From JBHJGP01 sp050331695 (GTDB lineage Bacteria > Pseudomonadota > Alphaproteobacteria > Geminicoccales > Geminicoccaceae): 64,000 bases of DNA. Positions 51,088-60,526 of the stretch are shown here, one piece after another. The notes under the pieces are model-generated. The model was not told the DNA's origin. It saw only the letters and a program-made list of their open reading frames with translations, and ran no database searches. The stretch spans positions 62,001 to 126,000 of the forward strand of contig JBHJGP010000013.1 in the NCBI GenBank assembly GCA_050331695.1. Reading direction: 5' to 3'. The position numbers and the translations under genes were made by a program. How positions within the stretch are numbered: position 1 is the stretch's first letter; each line of letters opens with the position of its first letter.

Positions 51088-52425
51088 TTAACCCGCTTGG
51101 CGGATGGTCTCGCTAACCTCGTCCAAAACAGAAGCGAGGAGTGCCTCATCCTCGGCCTCGACCATGACACGGATCAATGGCTCCGTTCCGGAGGGTCTGA
51201 CCAGGCGCCGGCCTACACCGTCCAACTGCTTGTGGCCGCGATCGACCGCGGCCGCTACCTCGCCCTCTTGCAGATCGATCTTCTGGGCGATGCGGACATT
51301 GTGCAGCCTCTGGGGCAAGGGCTCGAACAAAGACGCGATTTCGCTCACAGGTTTGTTTTCCTGGCGGACGACGACCAAAAGCTGAAGCGCCGCCAGAAGC
51401 CCGTCGCCGGTGGTGGCATAGTCGGTCAGGATAATGTGACCTGACTGCTCGCCGCCGAGATTGAGGTCCTTGTCGCGCATCGCCTCGACGACGTAGCGAT
51501 CGCCTACCTTGGTCCTGATCAGGTCCAGGCCCAGACCATTCATGTAGCGCTCGAGGCCCAGGTTGGACATCTGGGTCGCGGCGATGGCCTTGCCCCGAAG
51601 ACGGCCCCCCTCGAACCACGACCGGGCGATCACGGCCAGAAGTTGATCGCCGTCGACCAATTGCCCTTTCTCGTCGACCACGATCAGCCGGTCGGCGTCG
51701 CCGTCGAGGGCGATCCCGAGGTCGGCGCCTTCGCCGATGACCTTCTGGCGCAGTTGGGTTGGTGCCGTGGATCCGCAATCCCGATTGATGTTGAAACCGT
51801 CCGGTTTGGTGCCGATTTGGATGACGTCGGCACCCAGCTCCCACAGAACCTTCGGCGCCACCGAATAGGCCGCGCCGTGGGCGCAATCGACCACGATTTT
51901 GAAGCCCTGGAGGGTCAACCGCTTGGGAAAGCTGCTTTTCAGGAATTCCACATAGCGGCCGCCGGCACCCTCAAGGCGGCTCGCTCGCCCCAACGCACCC
52001 GGCTCGGCCAGTGCCGGCTCGCTTTCGATCGCCGCCTCGATCTCGATTTCCGTGGCATCGTTGAGCTTGAAACCGTCGGGCCCGAACAGCTTGATGCCAT
52101 TATCTTCGAAAGGATTGTGCGAGGCTGAGACCATCACGCCCAGATCCGCTCGGAGCGAGCGGGTGAGAAACGCGACGGCAGGCGTCGGCATCGGCCCAAG
52201 GAGGGTGACGTCCATGCCGGCGGCGAGGAAGCCCGAGGTAAGCGCCGATTCCAACATGTAGCCGGAAAGCCGGGTGTCCTTGCCGATGACGGCCCGGTGG
52301 CGATGATTGCCGCGAATGAACCGGGCGCCGGCCGCGAAACCGAGCTTGAGTGCCACTTCCGCGGTCATCGGGTGACGGTTCGCCGTGCCCCGGATGCCGT
52401 CAGTGCCGAAATAGTGCCGGGTCAT
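51088..52425 (-). CDS. glmM: Phosphoglucosamine mutase
   Basis: 445 residues. It converts glucosamine-6-phosphate to glucosamine-1-phosphate for peptidoglycan and lipopolysaccharide. It begins RHYFGTDGIRGTAN. The phosphoserine loop VMVSASHNPFEDNGIK has catalytic Ser102. The metal loop is ALDGDADRLIVVDEKGQLVDGDQL, followed by the sugar-binding GGEQSGHII and the C-terminal phosphate-binding RPSGTEPLIRVMVE. Length and motifs are standard. It is followed by a GNAT gene and is divergent from patatin. Confidence 0.97.
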   Translation of the reverse strand: MTRHYFGTDGIRGTANRHPMTAEVALKLGFAAGARFIRGNHRHRAVIGKDTRLSGYMLESALTSGFLAAGMDVTLLGPMPTPAVAFLTRSLRADLGVMVSASHNPFEDNGIKLFGPDGFKLNDATEIEIEAAIESEPALAEPGALGRASRLEGAGGRYVEFLKSSFPKRLTLQGFKIVVDCAHGAAYSVAPKVLWELGADVIQIGTKPDGFNINRDCGSTAPTQLRQKVIGEGADLGIALDGDADRLIVVDEKGQLVDGDQLLAVIARSWFEGGRLRGKAIAATQMSNLGLERYMNGLGLDLIRTKVGDRYVVEAMRDKDLNLGGEQSGHIILTDYATTGDGLLAALQLLVVVRQENKPVSEIASLFEPLPQRLHNVRIAQKIDLQEGEVAAAVDRGHKQLDGVGRRLVRPSGTEPLIRVMVEAEDEALLASVLDEVSETIRQAG

Positions 52426-52600
52426 CGCATCGTCCTCGTCGCCTTCGATCCATCAATGTCGACGGCAGCCGCCGGCAACCGTTCTTGTTATAGCCGCCGG
52501 TCGCGGGCGTCCAACCATTGGCGCAACAGGCGTTCCCGCCGGCTGATATATTCCGCTAAGATCGCATTGAATCGAACAGCACCAAGGCAGGGAGCGGCCC

Positions 52601-53623
52601 ATGGTATCGATTGCCTTGGCTCTTCAAGGCGGAGGATCCCACGGCGCGTTCACCTGGGGCGTGCTGGATCGGCTCCTGGCCGAGCCCGCTATCGCCATCG
52701 AGGGTGTGAGCGGCACCAGCGCCGGGGCCATGAATGCCTGCGCTTTGGCCGCCGGTCTAGTCGACGGGCCGGATGCCGCAGCCGGCGAGCTCGCGGGCTT
52801 GTGGCGAGCGATCAATCACGCCGGCAAGGCGGTGTCCAATCCCTTTCAGTCGCAGCCCTGGCAGGACGTCTTTCGCTATTGGAACATCGACGACACGCCG
52901 ATGAGCGCCTGGTTCGACCTGATGACGCCGTTCGCGTCACCCTATCAGATGAACCCGTTCGACCATGATCCTCTGGGCGACCTGGTGGCACGTCAGTTCG
53001 ACTATGATCGGCTGCGCAACGAGGCGGTGCCGGTCTGGCTCTGCGCGACAAATGTCAGAACCAACAAGGTCAAGCTCTTCAGCGGCGCCGAACTTTCGCC
53101 CCAGGCGCTTCTGGCCTCGGCGTGCCTGCCGCAACTGAGACGAGCGGTGCCGATCCACACCGATGAGGGCCTCGAACATTTCTGGGACGGCGGTTTCGTC
53201 GGCAACCCTGTCCTGAAGCCGCTGATCCGGGATTTGCCTGTGGGCGATATCGTCATCATTCAGGTCAATCCGGTCAATCGCGAGGACCTGCCGATCAGCG
53301 CCCGGGACATCGAGGACCGGGTCAACGAGATTACGTTCAATGCATCGATGATGCGCGAGTTGGATGGGATCGCGACGATCAGCCGGCTGATCGACGAGGG
53401 CTGCCTCTCTCACCCGCGGTACCGTTCTATCCGGCTCCATGCGAGCGGCGCGGACGTGGAGATGGCGAAGCTCGGACTGAAAAGCAAATTCGACACGAGC
53501 TGGCCCTTCTTGAGCTTCCTGTTCGAGCTGGGCCGGGACACGGCGGACACATGGATGGCGGACCAGGGCCAAATGATCGGCCAACAAAGCACGCTCGACA
53601 TCGACCGTTATCGAATTCAATGA
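52601..53623 (+). CDS. Patatin-like phospholipase
   Basis: 340 residues. The oxyanion-hole motif is GGGSHGAFTWG near residue 10, the nucleophile GTSAGAMNA near 39 and the second catalytic residue in DGGFVGNP near 200. This Ser-Asp dyad hydrolyses acyl esters of phospholipids or related lipids. The DUF3336-type N-terminus is absent, so it is the short bacterial form. AGGGAG precedes the ATG. Its stop overlaps the rnhB start (ATGA), coupling the two. Confidence 0.93.
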   Translation: MVSIALALQGGGSHGAFTWGVLDRLLAEPAIAIEGVSGTSAGAMNACALAAGLVDGPDAAAGELAGLWRAINHAGKAVSNPFQSQPWQDVFRYWNIDDTPMSAWFDLMTPFASPYQMNPFDHDPLGDLVARQFDYDRLRNEAVPVWLCATNVRTNKVKLFSGAELSPQALLASACLPQLRRAVPIHTDEGLEHFWDGGFVGNPVLKPLIRDLPVGDIVIIQVNPVNREDLPISARDIEDRVNEITFNASMMRELDGIATISRLIDEGCLSHPRYRSIRLHASGADVEMAKLGLKSKFDTSWPFLSFLFELGRDTADTWMADQGQMIGQQSTLDIDRYRIQ

Positions 53624-54189
53624 GCCAAGGTCCGATGATCGCGGGCGTCGACGAGGTCGGCCGCGGACCCTGGGCAGGCCCGGTCGTGGCGGCCGCCGTC
53701 ATTCTCACCCACCCCATTCCGGGCCTGGCCGATTCCAAAGCCCTTAGCGGCCGGCGAAGGCAACACCTTGCGGCGCTGATCCGGGAGCAGGCTGTCTGGG
53801 GGCTGGGCGCGGCGTCGGTCAGCGAAATCGACCGGCTCAACATTCTGCAAGCCAGTCTTCTGGCGATGCGCCGGGCGATAGGTAGCCTTCCAGCAACACC
53901 GGATCGTCTCCTAGTCGACGGGCGCGACGGGCCGGGCCTGGCGATCCCGACCGAGGCCATCATCGGCGGCGACCGACTGGTGCCTGAGATCAGCGCCGCC
54001 TCTGTTCTCGCCAAGGTCACCCGAGACCGATTGATGGCGAAGCTTGCCCGGCGAGGACCCGGTTATGGCTGGGAGCGAAACGCCGGCTACGGGACGGCGG
54101 AGCACCGTCGGCAACTCGTCGTCCACGGGGTCAGCGTCCACCATCGTCGGAGCTTCAAGCCGATCCAGGCATTGCTTGCGTCCCATTGA
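53620..54189 (+). CDS. rnhB: Ribonuclease HII
   Basis: A 189-residue enzyme that removes ribonucleotides from DNA and RNA primers. The first catalytic pair is Asp11-Glu12 in VDEVGRGPWAGPVVAAAVIL. A later aspartate is in RLLVDGRD, then ISAASVLAKVTRDRLM and GYGTAEHRRQL complete the active site and the C-terminal helices. It is coupled to the patatin gene by an ATGA overlap, an unusual partner. Confidence 0.95.
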   Translation: MSQGPMIAGVDEVGRGPWAGPVVAAAVILTHPIPGLADSKALSGRRRQHLAALIREQAVWGLGAASVSEIDRLNILQASLLAMRRAIGSLPATPDRLLVDGRDGPGLAIPTEAIIGGDRLVPEISAASVLAKVTRDRLMAKLARRGPGYGWERNAGYGTAEHRRQLVVHGVSVHHRRSFKPIQALLASH

Positions 54190-54300
54190 CCGCGAAGCGT
54201 AACCTCACCTTGTCGCTTGCAGGTCATGTGGATAGCATCACAGATCCGGCCCTCGCCAAGGGTTAGGATGATCGTCGGTTAGTCGTCGGAGTGGCAGATC

Positions 54301-55512
54301 ATGAATTACGGGCAGTTCTTCGAAGCCGCGGTCGCCCGCGTTCGCGCCGAAGGACGCTATCGGGTGTTCGCCGATCTCGAACGCCAGGCCGGACAGTTTC
54401 CCCTCGCTTGCAATCATTGCGAGGCCGGCCAGCGGGATGTGATCGTCTGGTGCTCCAACGACTATCTGGGCATGGGCCAGAGTCCGGTGGTCCAGAACGC
54501 CGCCATCGACGCCATCCGCAAAATCGGCACCGGTGCCGGCGGCACGCGCAACATTTCCGGCACCACCCACTATCACGTGTTGCTCGAGAGGGAGCTCGCC
54601 GATCTGCATGGCAAGGAGGCGGCGCTGGTCATGACCTCTGGCTTCGTCGCCAACGAGGCCACGCTCTCGACCGTCGCCAAATTGTTGCCGGATTGTTTGA
54701 TCCTCTCGGACGCCAACAATCATGCGTCGATGATCGCCGGCATCCGGTCCAGCGGGTGTGAGAAAAAGATCTTTCGGCACAATGACTTAGATCATCTCGA
54801 ACAGTTGCTGAGGGTGCAGCCGGCGACGCGCGCGAAGATGATCGCGTTCGAATCCGTCTATTCGATGGACGGCGACATTGGCCGGATCGAAGAAATCTGC
54901 GATTTGGCAGACCGTTACGGCGCGATGACCTATCTCGACGAGGTGCACGCGGTGGGGCTTTACGGCCCCCGGGGCGGCGGCGTCGCCGAAGCGCGCGGGC
55001 TGATGGATCGTCTCACCATCATCCAGGGAACGCTGGGCAAGGCTTTCGGCTGCATGGGCGGCTACATCGCCAGCAGCGCGGCGATCATCGATGCCGTCCG
55101 GTCGACGGCACCGGGCTTCATCTTCACCACCAGCCTGGCGCCCGCGGTGGTCGCCGGTGCTTTGGCGAGCGTGCGCCATCTGAAGGCGAGCATGATCGAA
55201 CGGGAAACCCATCAGGAACGGGCGGCGGCGCTCAAGGTCCGTTTACAGGCTGCGGGCCTGCCGGTGATGGACTCCGAAACCCACATCGTGCCTGTCTTCG
55301 TGGGCGATCCGGTCCGCTGCAAACAGGCGACCGATCTCCTGATGGACGAACACAATATCTACATCCAGCCGATCAACTATCCGACGGAGCCCAAGGGCAC
55401 GGAGCGGCTCCGGATCACACCGACGCCGCTCCATAATGATCGCCTCATGGACGAACTGGTCACGGCGCTTGTGGCCGTCTGGCAGCGGCTCGAACTGAGA
55501 CGCGCCGCCTGA
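54301..55512 (+). CDS. hemA: 5-aminolevulinate synthase
   Basis: A 403-residue PLP enzyme that condenses glycine with succinyl-CoA (C4 or Shemin pathway), the first step of heme and corrinoid synthesis in alphaproteobacteria. CSNDYLGMGQSPVV near residue 51, GTGAGGTRNISGTTHYHVLLE near 76, YLDEVHAVGLYGPRGGG near 211 and QGTLGKAFGCMGGY with Lys247 are diagnostic. ITPTPLHND near the end helps separate ALAS from AONS and KBL relatives. The 111 bases upstream contain no ICE or other clear iron motif. Confidence 0.96.
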   Translation: MNYGQFFEAAVARVRAEGRYRVFADLERQAGQFPLACNHCEAGQRDVIVWCSNDYLGMGQSPVVQNAAIDAIRKIGTGAGGTRNISGTTHYHVLLERELADLHGKEAALVMTSGFVANEATLSTVAKLLPDCLILSDANNHASMIAGIRSSGCEKKIFRHNDLDHLEQLLRVQPATRAKMIAFESVYSMDGDIGRIEEICDLADRYGAMTYLDEVHAVGLYGPRGGGVAEARGLMDRLTIIQGTLGKAFGCMGGYIASSAAIIDAVRSTAPGFIFTTSLAPAVVAGALASVRHLKASMIERETHQERAAALKVRLQAAGLPVMDSETHIVPVFVGDPVRCKQATDLLMDEHNIYIQPINYPTEPKGTERLRITPTPLHNDRLMDELVTALVAVWQRLELRRAA

Positions 55513-55522
55513 TCGTCTGCGG

Positions 55523-56326
55523 TTAGGGGATCTTATCGACGTCGCCTGTGAATTCAGGACTGACGAAGGCACCGCCCTGGAACAGATCGTCCATCGGGTT
55601 CTCGCACAATTTGCCCTCCAGTTCCGACGCGTAAACTTCCGCTGAATCCTGGGGTTTGTAGCCAAGCCGTTTGGCATTGCTGTTGTCCCACCAGGCGCGC
55701 GGATTGTCGGATACACCGTAAACGATCTCGAAGGTAAAATCGGCGGTGAGGCCCACATGGATCAGCCGGGCGAAATCGTCGTAACTCTGCCAGGTCGAAA
55801 GCGCCCGCTCGTCGGCTGGCTTGGGAAAGCAGGACCCGATGCGGACACACTTGGCGCTGACACCGAATTTGTAGGCATAAAGCCGCGCTAGATCCTCGCC
55901 GAAAGCCTTGGAAAGACCGTAGCGGCTATCCGGCATCGCTTCCGAGGTGTGATCGAGGCGGCGGGTCCGGCGGTGCAGCCCGATCGCGTGGTTGGTGCTG
56001 GCGAAGATGACGCGTTTAGCGCCGGCCTTCCTGGCCGCTTCGAAAAGATTGTAACAGCCGATGATGTTGGAATTGAGAACCGTTTGCCAGTCGGCTTCAA
56101 CCGGCTGACCACCCAGATGAACGACCGCGTCGACCCCGTTCAACAGGCGATCGACGGCCGCGGCATCGGCCAGTTCGGTCTCCATGACCTCTTCACCTTC
56201 TCCGGCCTCTTCAACCGCCTCGCGGTCGCTCAAACGCATGACCGGAAATTGGCCACGAAGGCGCTCGCGAAGCGCTCGACCAAGGTTGCCGGCGGCACCG
56301 GTGATGAGGACACGATGAGGGTTCAT
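55523..56326 (-). CDS. udh: NAD-dependent epimerase/dehydratase, uronate dehydrogenase-like
   Basis: A 267-residue extended-SDR protein. The Rossmann motif TGAAGNLGRAL begins at residue 9; VVHLGGQPVEADWQTVLNSNIIGCYNLFEAARKAG, VIFASTNHAIGLHRR and the YGLSK catalytic pair follow. The pattern FASxNHxIG and YGLSKAFGE and the short length are those of uronate dehydrogenase, which oxidises galacturonate and glucuronate to the aldarolactones. The gene converges on hemA and is divergent from an L-idonate-type dehydrogenase, so the pair may belong to hexuronate or idonate use. Confidence 0.8.
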   Translation of the reverse strand: MNPHRVLITGAAGNLGRALRERLRGQFPVMRLSDREAVEEAGEGEEVMETELADAAAVDRLLNGVDAVVHLGGQPVEADWQTVLNSNIIGCYNLFEAARKAGAKRVIFASTNHAIGLHRRTRRLDHTSEAMPDSRYGLSKAFGEDLARLYAYKFGVSAKCVRIGSCFPKPADERALSTWQSYDDFARLIHVGLTADFTFEIVYGVSDNPRAWWDNSNAKRLGYKPQDSAEVYASELEGKLCENPMDDLFQGGAFVSPEFTGDVDKIP

Positions 56327-56458
56327 GGGAAGGCCTTTCGTTGATTGAGGCTTGGTTAGTCCGGAACCTGCTTGATAAAACTCGAGCTCGCAAGCGAACG
56401 CCCCCGCGGCTTGATGATTGGTCGTGCCCCTGAGCGTGACAGGTGGAAGGAACGGACG

Positions 56459-57487
56459 GTGGAGGCAGTTTTCATTCGTGGTGTGCGCGACGTGGTGTTA
56501 GGCGACCACCCGGAGCCAAGGCCCGCTGACGACCAGATGCTGATCGAGGTCGCCGCGATCGGTATCTGCGGCTCCGACCTTCACTACTATTTGGAGGGCG
56601 CGATCGGCGACCAGCAGGTGGAGCAGGGTTTTGTCCCGGGTCACGAGTTCGCCGGTCGGATCATCGACCCCCGTGCCGAAGCGTTTGGCTTTTCGATCGG
56701 CGATCTGGTCGCCGTCGACCCGGCGAACCCTTGCGGCGACTGTGAATGGTGTCATCGGGGCCATCACAATCTTTGCCCGCGCACGGTCATGACCGGCGCA
56801 CCGCCCCACAGCGGTGCCATGACACGCTACATCACAGCTCGGCCCGCCAATCTGTTTCCCGTGCCCGAGGGTTTCGACGCGACCACCGCCGCCATGTTGG
56901 AGCCCCTGGGCGTGGCCATCCACGCGGTCGACCTGGCCCGGCCAAAACTCTGGGAAAGTTGTTGCGTGGTTGGCGCCGGAAGTATCGGCCTGCTTCTGAC
57001 TCAGGTGGCGCGCCGGGCCGGTGTCGGCGAGATCTACGTCGTCGAACCCGTGGCCGAGCGTCGGCGTTTGGCCGCGCAGTTCGGCGGCGATCACCTGCTC
57101 GCAGATATTGAGGAACTGGACGAGATCACCAACGGCAGGGGCGCCGATCTGGTCCTTGAGGCAACCGATCAGAGCGGCGGCTTGGAGCTGGCTGCCCGCG
57201 CCGCCCGGATCGGTGGGCGGTGCGTGGTCGGCGGTATCCCTGAAGGCAACCGCTACCAACTCGATGCTGCCCTGGTCCGCCGCAAAGGGCTGAGCGTCAA
57301 GTTCTCGAGGCGTATGGGCGATGTTTATCCACGTGCCATTGCGATGGTGCACAAAGGGCTTGTCGATGTCGGCACGATCGCCAGCCACCATTTCTCGCTT
57401 GATCAGGCGGCCGAAGCGTTCGAACGCCAGGCCGAGCGGAGCGACGGCGTCGTCAAAAGTATCTTGCACCCCCATGACGGCGACTGA
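56459..57487 (+). CDS. Zinc-dependent dehydrogenase, L-idonate 5-dehydrogenase-like
   Basis: A 342-residue medium-chain dehydrogenase. The catalytic zinc Cys is in GICGSDLHYYLEGAIG near residue 36 and GHEFAGRI near 60. The structural zinc has four Cys in CGDCEWCHRGHHNLC near 90. The nucleotide fold has CVVGAGSIGLLLTQVARRAG near 170. CGSDLHYYxxG and the length are those of idonate/sorbitol dehydrogenases. The GTG start follows GGAAGGA with an adequate spacer. Because it is next to a uronate dehydrogenase, an aldonate or uronate substrate is likely. The family is often misannotated, so the exact substrate is uncertain. Confidence 0.83.
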   Translation: MEAVFIRGVRDVVLGDHPEPRPADDQMLIEVAAIGICGSDLHYYLEGAIGDQQVEQGFVPGHEFAGRIIDPRAEAFGFSIGDLVAVDPANPCGDCEWCHRGHHNLCPRTVMTGAPPHSGAMTRYITARPANLFPVPEGFDATTAAMLEPLGVAIHAVDLARPKLWESCCVVGAGSIGLLLTQVARRAGVGEIYVVEPVAERRRLAAQFGGDHLLADIEELDEITNGRGADLVLEATDQSGGLELAARAARIGGRCVVGGIPEGNRYQLDAALVRRKGLSVKFSRRMGDVYPRAIAMVHKGLVDVGTIASHHFSLDQAAEAFERQAERSDGVVKSILHPHDGD

Positions 57488-57490
57488 CCG

Positions 57491-59131
57491 TTGAAGTCTT
57501 CGTCATCATTTTTCCTTGCGGGTCTTATCGGTTTCGCATGTTGGGTGGCCAGCACTCCCGGCGCCGGCAATGACCGGCTGAGCCGGATCGCCAGCCTGCC
57601 CTTCGGCGCCGGTGTCGGTGATCTGGCCGTCGGCCCGGACAACCGGCTTCTGATCACCGTCGCCCGACCCTCGGGCGGTAATCCGCAGCCCTTCGCCCGG
57701 GCCAGCGTCGGACTGGTGCAAGGTATCGGCATCGACGATTTCGGCAGGGGAAACCAAGCTGACTGGCAGCCGGAACCTGCTGCGGAGACGCCTTTCCAAC
57801 TCGCTGCCGGGAGGTTTGAGATCCTGCTTCAAGAGCAGGATTTCCGCAGCACCATACCCGGCGGTCTGGGCGCTGTCTCATCAGCGGCGAGCCGGGTACC
57901 GATCTTATTCTCTCGTGATCCGGTTTTTGCCAGAATGTGGCCCCGCGCTCAGCAAGACAGCGAATTTCACCTGATCACGGTTTGGAGCGGGCGGCCCGGC
58001 GGCATCTCGTCCGTGCGACTGCGATATCTGGATGGCCGCTGGATGGTGGTCAATGGTGAGGCGGTCATGCTCTCTCTCGCCCGGGAAGGTGGTCTGGTCC
58101 CAGGTGAGCAGGGGGTCGAAACCCCCTGGTCCAGCTTTCTCATCGGTGAACGGTTGCCGCCCTTCGCCCAGAGCGACGGTGCGGGCAGCGATCCTTTGGC
58201 CGAACTCACAGGTGCCAGCCCAAACCGCTACGCCTATGGTTCGGCGATCGAATTTCCGGATCCGACGGATCCATCTCTGTTCGTTCGCCGCTCAGCGTTG
58301 GGGCGGTTCGACCATGGCGGCCTGGTCTTGTTGCCTGACCGGCGAACTTTGTTCATGACCGACAGAAGTCCGGGCGGTGCGCTCTATCGCTTCGTCGCCG
58401 ACGAGCCCGGCGATCTCAGTTCCGGAACCCTGTCCGTTGCCCGGCTGCTTCAAGACGGGGCGTTGGGCGTGAGTTTGCTTCAGATGCAAGACGGGCCTGA
58501 TCCGGCATCGCCGCTCGTGGGGCGTGTGCAGATCAAACCGCCCGCTGATCCGGGCTTTACGGTCGAATGGATCGATCTGGGCGGCGCCCACCAGGACGAT
58601 GTCGACGCCTGGAGCGAAGCCTACGGACCCAATCCGGACAATGGCGCCGCGTCCGGGACCATCGGTGAGGAGGAGATCGCCATCTGGGCGCTTGACGGCG
58701 CGGCGGATGCCCGGGTCGCCTTTCTCGAAACACCAAGGGCTGCTCTGGCCAAGGGTGGCACCGTCGAACTCAGCGGGGCAGAAGCGCTCGCGTTCGAGCC
58801 TGGCGATGATGGCGCTGGCGCGCTTATCCTCGCTTTGTCGACGATCGACGGAGCCATGGCCGACAGGGCCGGTGACGTGAGATTGAAGGAAAACCCTTGT
58901 GGCGCGCTATACCGGCTGCCGATCGAGGCCGACGGCCGGATCACCCGAATGGAGCCCTGGCTCAAGGGTGGTCCGTTCGACCAGAATGCTCAGTTGGACG
59001 CCTGCGCGCTCGATGCTGTCGCCACACCCCGGAGCCTGCTCGTCCTGGAGGATGGCGGTTTGATGATCGGCGAGGGTAGCGTCCACAGGAACAATGCTTT
59101 TGTCTGGACCTACCGCGCCGACGATGGCTAG
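57491..59131 (+). CDS. Secreted DUF839 (PhoX-like) beta-propeller protein
   Basis: 546 residues. A Sec-type signal peptide (LAGLIGFACWVASTPGAG) is followed by motifs of the PhoX/DUF839 family: VETPWSSFLIGERL (where PhoX has TPWGTxLxCEE), LGRFDHGGLVLLPDRRTLFMTDRSPGGALYRFVADEPGDL, and NPCGALYRLPIEADGRITRM. PhoX proteins are secreted calcium-dependent alkaline phosphatases, but here the twin-arginine signal is missing and the glutamate that normally follows GRFxH is glycine. Enzyme activity is therefore doubtful. The TTG start lies 3 bases after the idonate dehydrogenase stop, so the two are co-transcribed. Confidence 0.72.
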   Translation: MKSSSSFFLAGLIGFACWVASTPGAGNDRLSRIASLPFGAGVGDLAVGPDNRLLITVARPSGGNPQPFARASVGLVQGIGIDDFGRGNQADWQPEPAAETPFQLAAGRFEILLQEQDFRSTIPGGLGAVSSAASRVPILFSRDPVFARMWPRAQQDSEFHLITVWSGRPGGISSVRLRYLDGRWMVVNGEAVMLSLAREGGLVPGEQGVETPWSSFLIGERLPPFAQSDGAGSDPLAELTGASPNRYAYGSAIEFPDPTDPSLFVRRSALGRFDHGGLVLLPDRRTLFMTDRSPGGALYRFVADEPGDLSSGTLSVARLLQDGALGVSLLQMQDGPDPASPLVGRVQIKPPADPGFTVEWIDLGGAHQDDVDAWSEAYGPNPDNGAASGTIGEEEIAIWALDGAADARVAFLETPRAALAKGGTVELSGAEALAFEPGDDGAGALILALSTIDGAMADRAGDVRLKENPCGALYRLPIEADGRITRMEPWLKGGPFDQNAQLDACALDAVATPRSLLVLEDGGLMIGEGSVHRNNAFVWTYRADDG

Positions 59132-59191
59132 GCTTCGATCAACCGGAAGCCCAGGGGCTTGGGGCTTCGACAATGATCAAGGGAGACCCTG

Positions 59192-60514
59192 ATGCGAACA
59201 AATGTATTGGTCGCCACGGCACTGGCAGTCGGTTTGACCGGCGGCGCCGGCGTCATCGCGACGGCTCAGGAAAACGAACAATTCATCCCGTCGATGGTCT
59301 ATCGGACCGGACCCTACGCGCCGAGCGGCATCCCGTTCGCCAACGGCGTGGCCGACTATCTGACCATGCTGAACGAGCGCGACGGTGGCATCAACGGCGT
59401 GACCATCACCTTCGAGGAATGCGACACGGCCTACAATAATGACCGCGGCGTCGAGTGTTACGAGCGGCTCAAGGATCAGGGACCGACCGGCGCTTCGGTC
59501 TTTAGCCCGCTGTCCACAGGCATCACCTATGCTCTGATCGAGCGCGCCGAGGCCGACAAGATCCCTATCTTTTCCATGGGCTACGGCCGAACCGACGCCT
59601 CGGACGGCCGGGTGTTCCCTTACGTCTTCACGATGCCCACCACCTACTGGTCCCAGGCGACAGCACTGGTGAAATATGTCGGCGAGCAGGAAGGCGGCAT
59701 GGATCAGTTAGAGGGTAAGAAGATCGGTCTCGTCTACCACGATTCCGCCTACGGCAAGGAGCCGATCAACACCCTGGAAGTTCTGGCCGAGAAGTATGGC
59801 TACGAGCTGCACCTGTTCCCGGTGGCTCATCCAGGCCTCGAGCAAAAGGCGACCTGGCTGAAAATCGGTCGGCAGGTACGGCCCGACTGGACCTTCATGT
59901 GGGGTTGGGGCGTGATGAACTCGACCGCCATCCAGGAAGCGGCCGCCGTCGGCTACCCGATGGAGAAGTTCATCGGTGTCTGGTGGTCCGGTTCCGAGAA
60001 TGATGTCGAGCCGGCCGGCGATGCCGCCATCGGCTACAAGTCCGGCGCCTTCCACGCCGCGGGCGACGGTTTTCCCGTGCACGAGGACATCTACACTAAC
60101 GTTTATGACGCGGAAAAAGGCCATGGCGAACGGAACCGGGTTGGTGAGGTTCTCTACAATCGAGGGATCACCAATGCGGTCATCGTCACCGAAGCCATTC
60201 GTGTGGCCCAGGGCATTCACGGCGAAAAGCCGCTGACTGGCGAGCAGATCCGCGACGGCTTCGAGAACCTGCAAATCTCGGAAGCCCGCCTGGCCGAACT
60301 GGGTCTCGAAGGTTTCATGCAGCCGATCTCGGTCTCTTGCGAGGATCACGAGGGCAGCCACGCGGTGTTCGTCCAGCAATGGAACGGTGAGACCTGGGAA
60401 CAGGTATCCGATTGGATCGAGCCGATGAAGGATGTGGTCCGGCCTTTGATCGAGGAATCGGCCGCGGCCTACGCCGCTGAAAAGGGCATCGAGCCCCGCA
60501 GCTGCAGCAGTTAG
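59192..60514 (+). CDS. ABC transporter substrate-binding protein (branched-chain amino acid/aromatic type)
   Basis: A 440-residue periplasmic binding protein of the LivJ (type 1) fold. It has a signal peptide (VLVATALAVGLTGGAGVIATAQ), then YRTGPYAPSGIPFANGVADYLTMLNERDGGINGVTITFEECDTAYNNDRGVECYERL and ASVFSPLSTGITYALIERAEADKIPIFSMGYGR. This sequence type is usually found with a LivF-like ATPase and a PaaK-like protein and is inferred to bind aromatic or amide compounds. GGGAG precedes the ATG. It is followed by LivF with 12 bases between. No LivH, LivM or LivG permease/ATPase genes are nearby. Confidence 0.9.
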   Translation: MRTNVLVATALAVGLTGGAGVIATAQENEQFIPSMVYRTGPYAPSGIPFANGVADYLTMLNERDGGINGVTITFEECDTAYNNDRGVECYERLKDQGPTGASVFSPLSTGITYALIERAEADKIPIFSMGYGRTDASDGRVFPYVFTMPTTYWSQATALVKYVGEQEGGMDQLEGKKIGLVYHDSAYGKEPINTLEVLAEKYGYELHLFPVAHPGLEQKATWLKIGRQVRPDWTFMWGWGVMNSTAIQEAAAVGYPMEKFIGVWWSGSENDVEPAGDAAIGYKSGAFHAAGDGFPVHEDIYTNVYDAEKGHGERNRVGEVLYNRGITNAVIVTEAIRVAQGIHGEKPLTGEQIRDGFENLQISEARLAELGLEGFMQPISVSCEDHEGSHAVFVQQWNGETWEQVSDWIEPMKDVVRPLIEESAAAYAAEKGIEPRSCSS

Positions 60515-60526
60515 GCCCGCCAAGTT

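Noticed and set aside
54190..54300. ICE or Fur-type site upstream of hemA
   Set aside because: I read the region on both strands and found no match to TTTAGAA-N3-TTCTAAA or to a Fur box.
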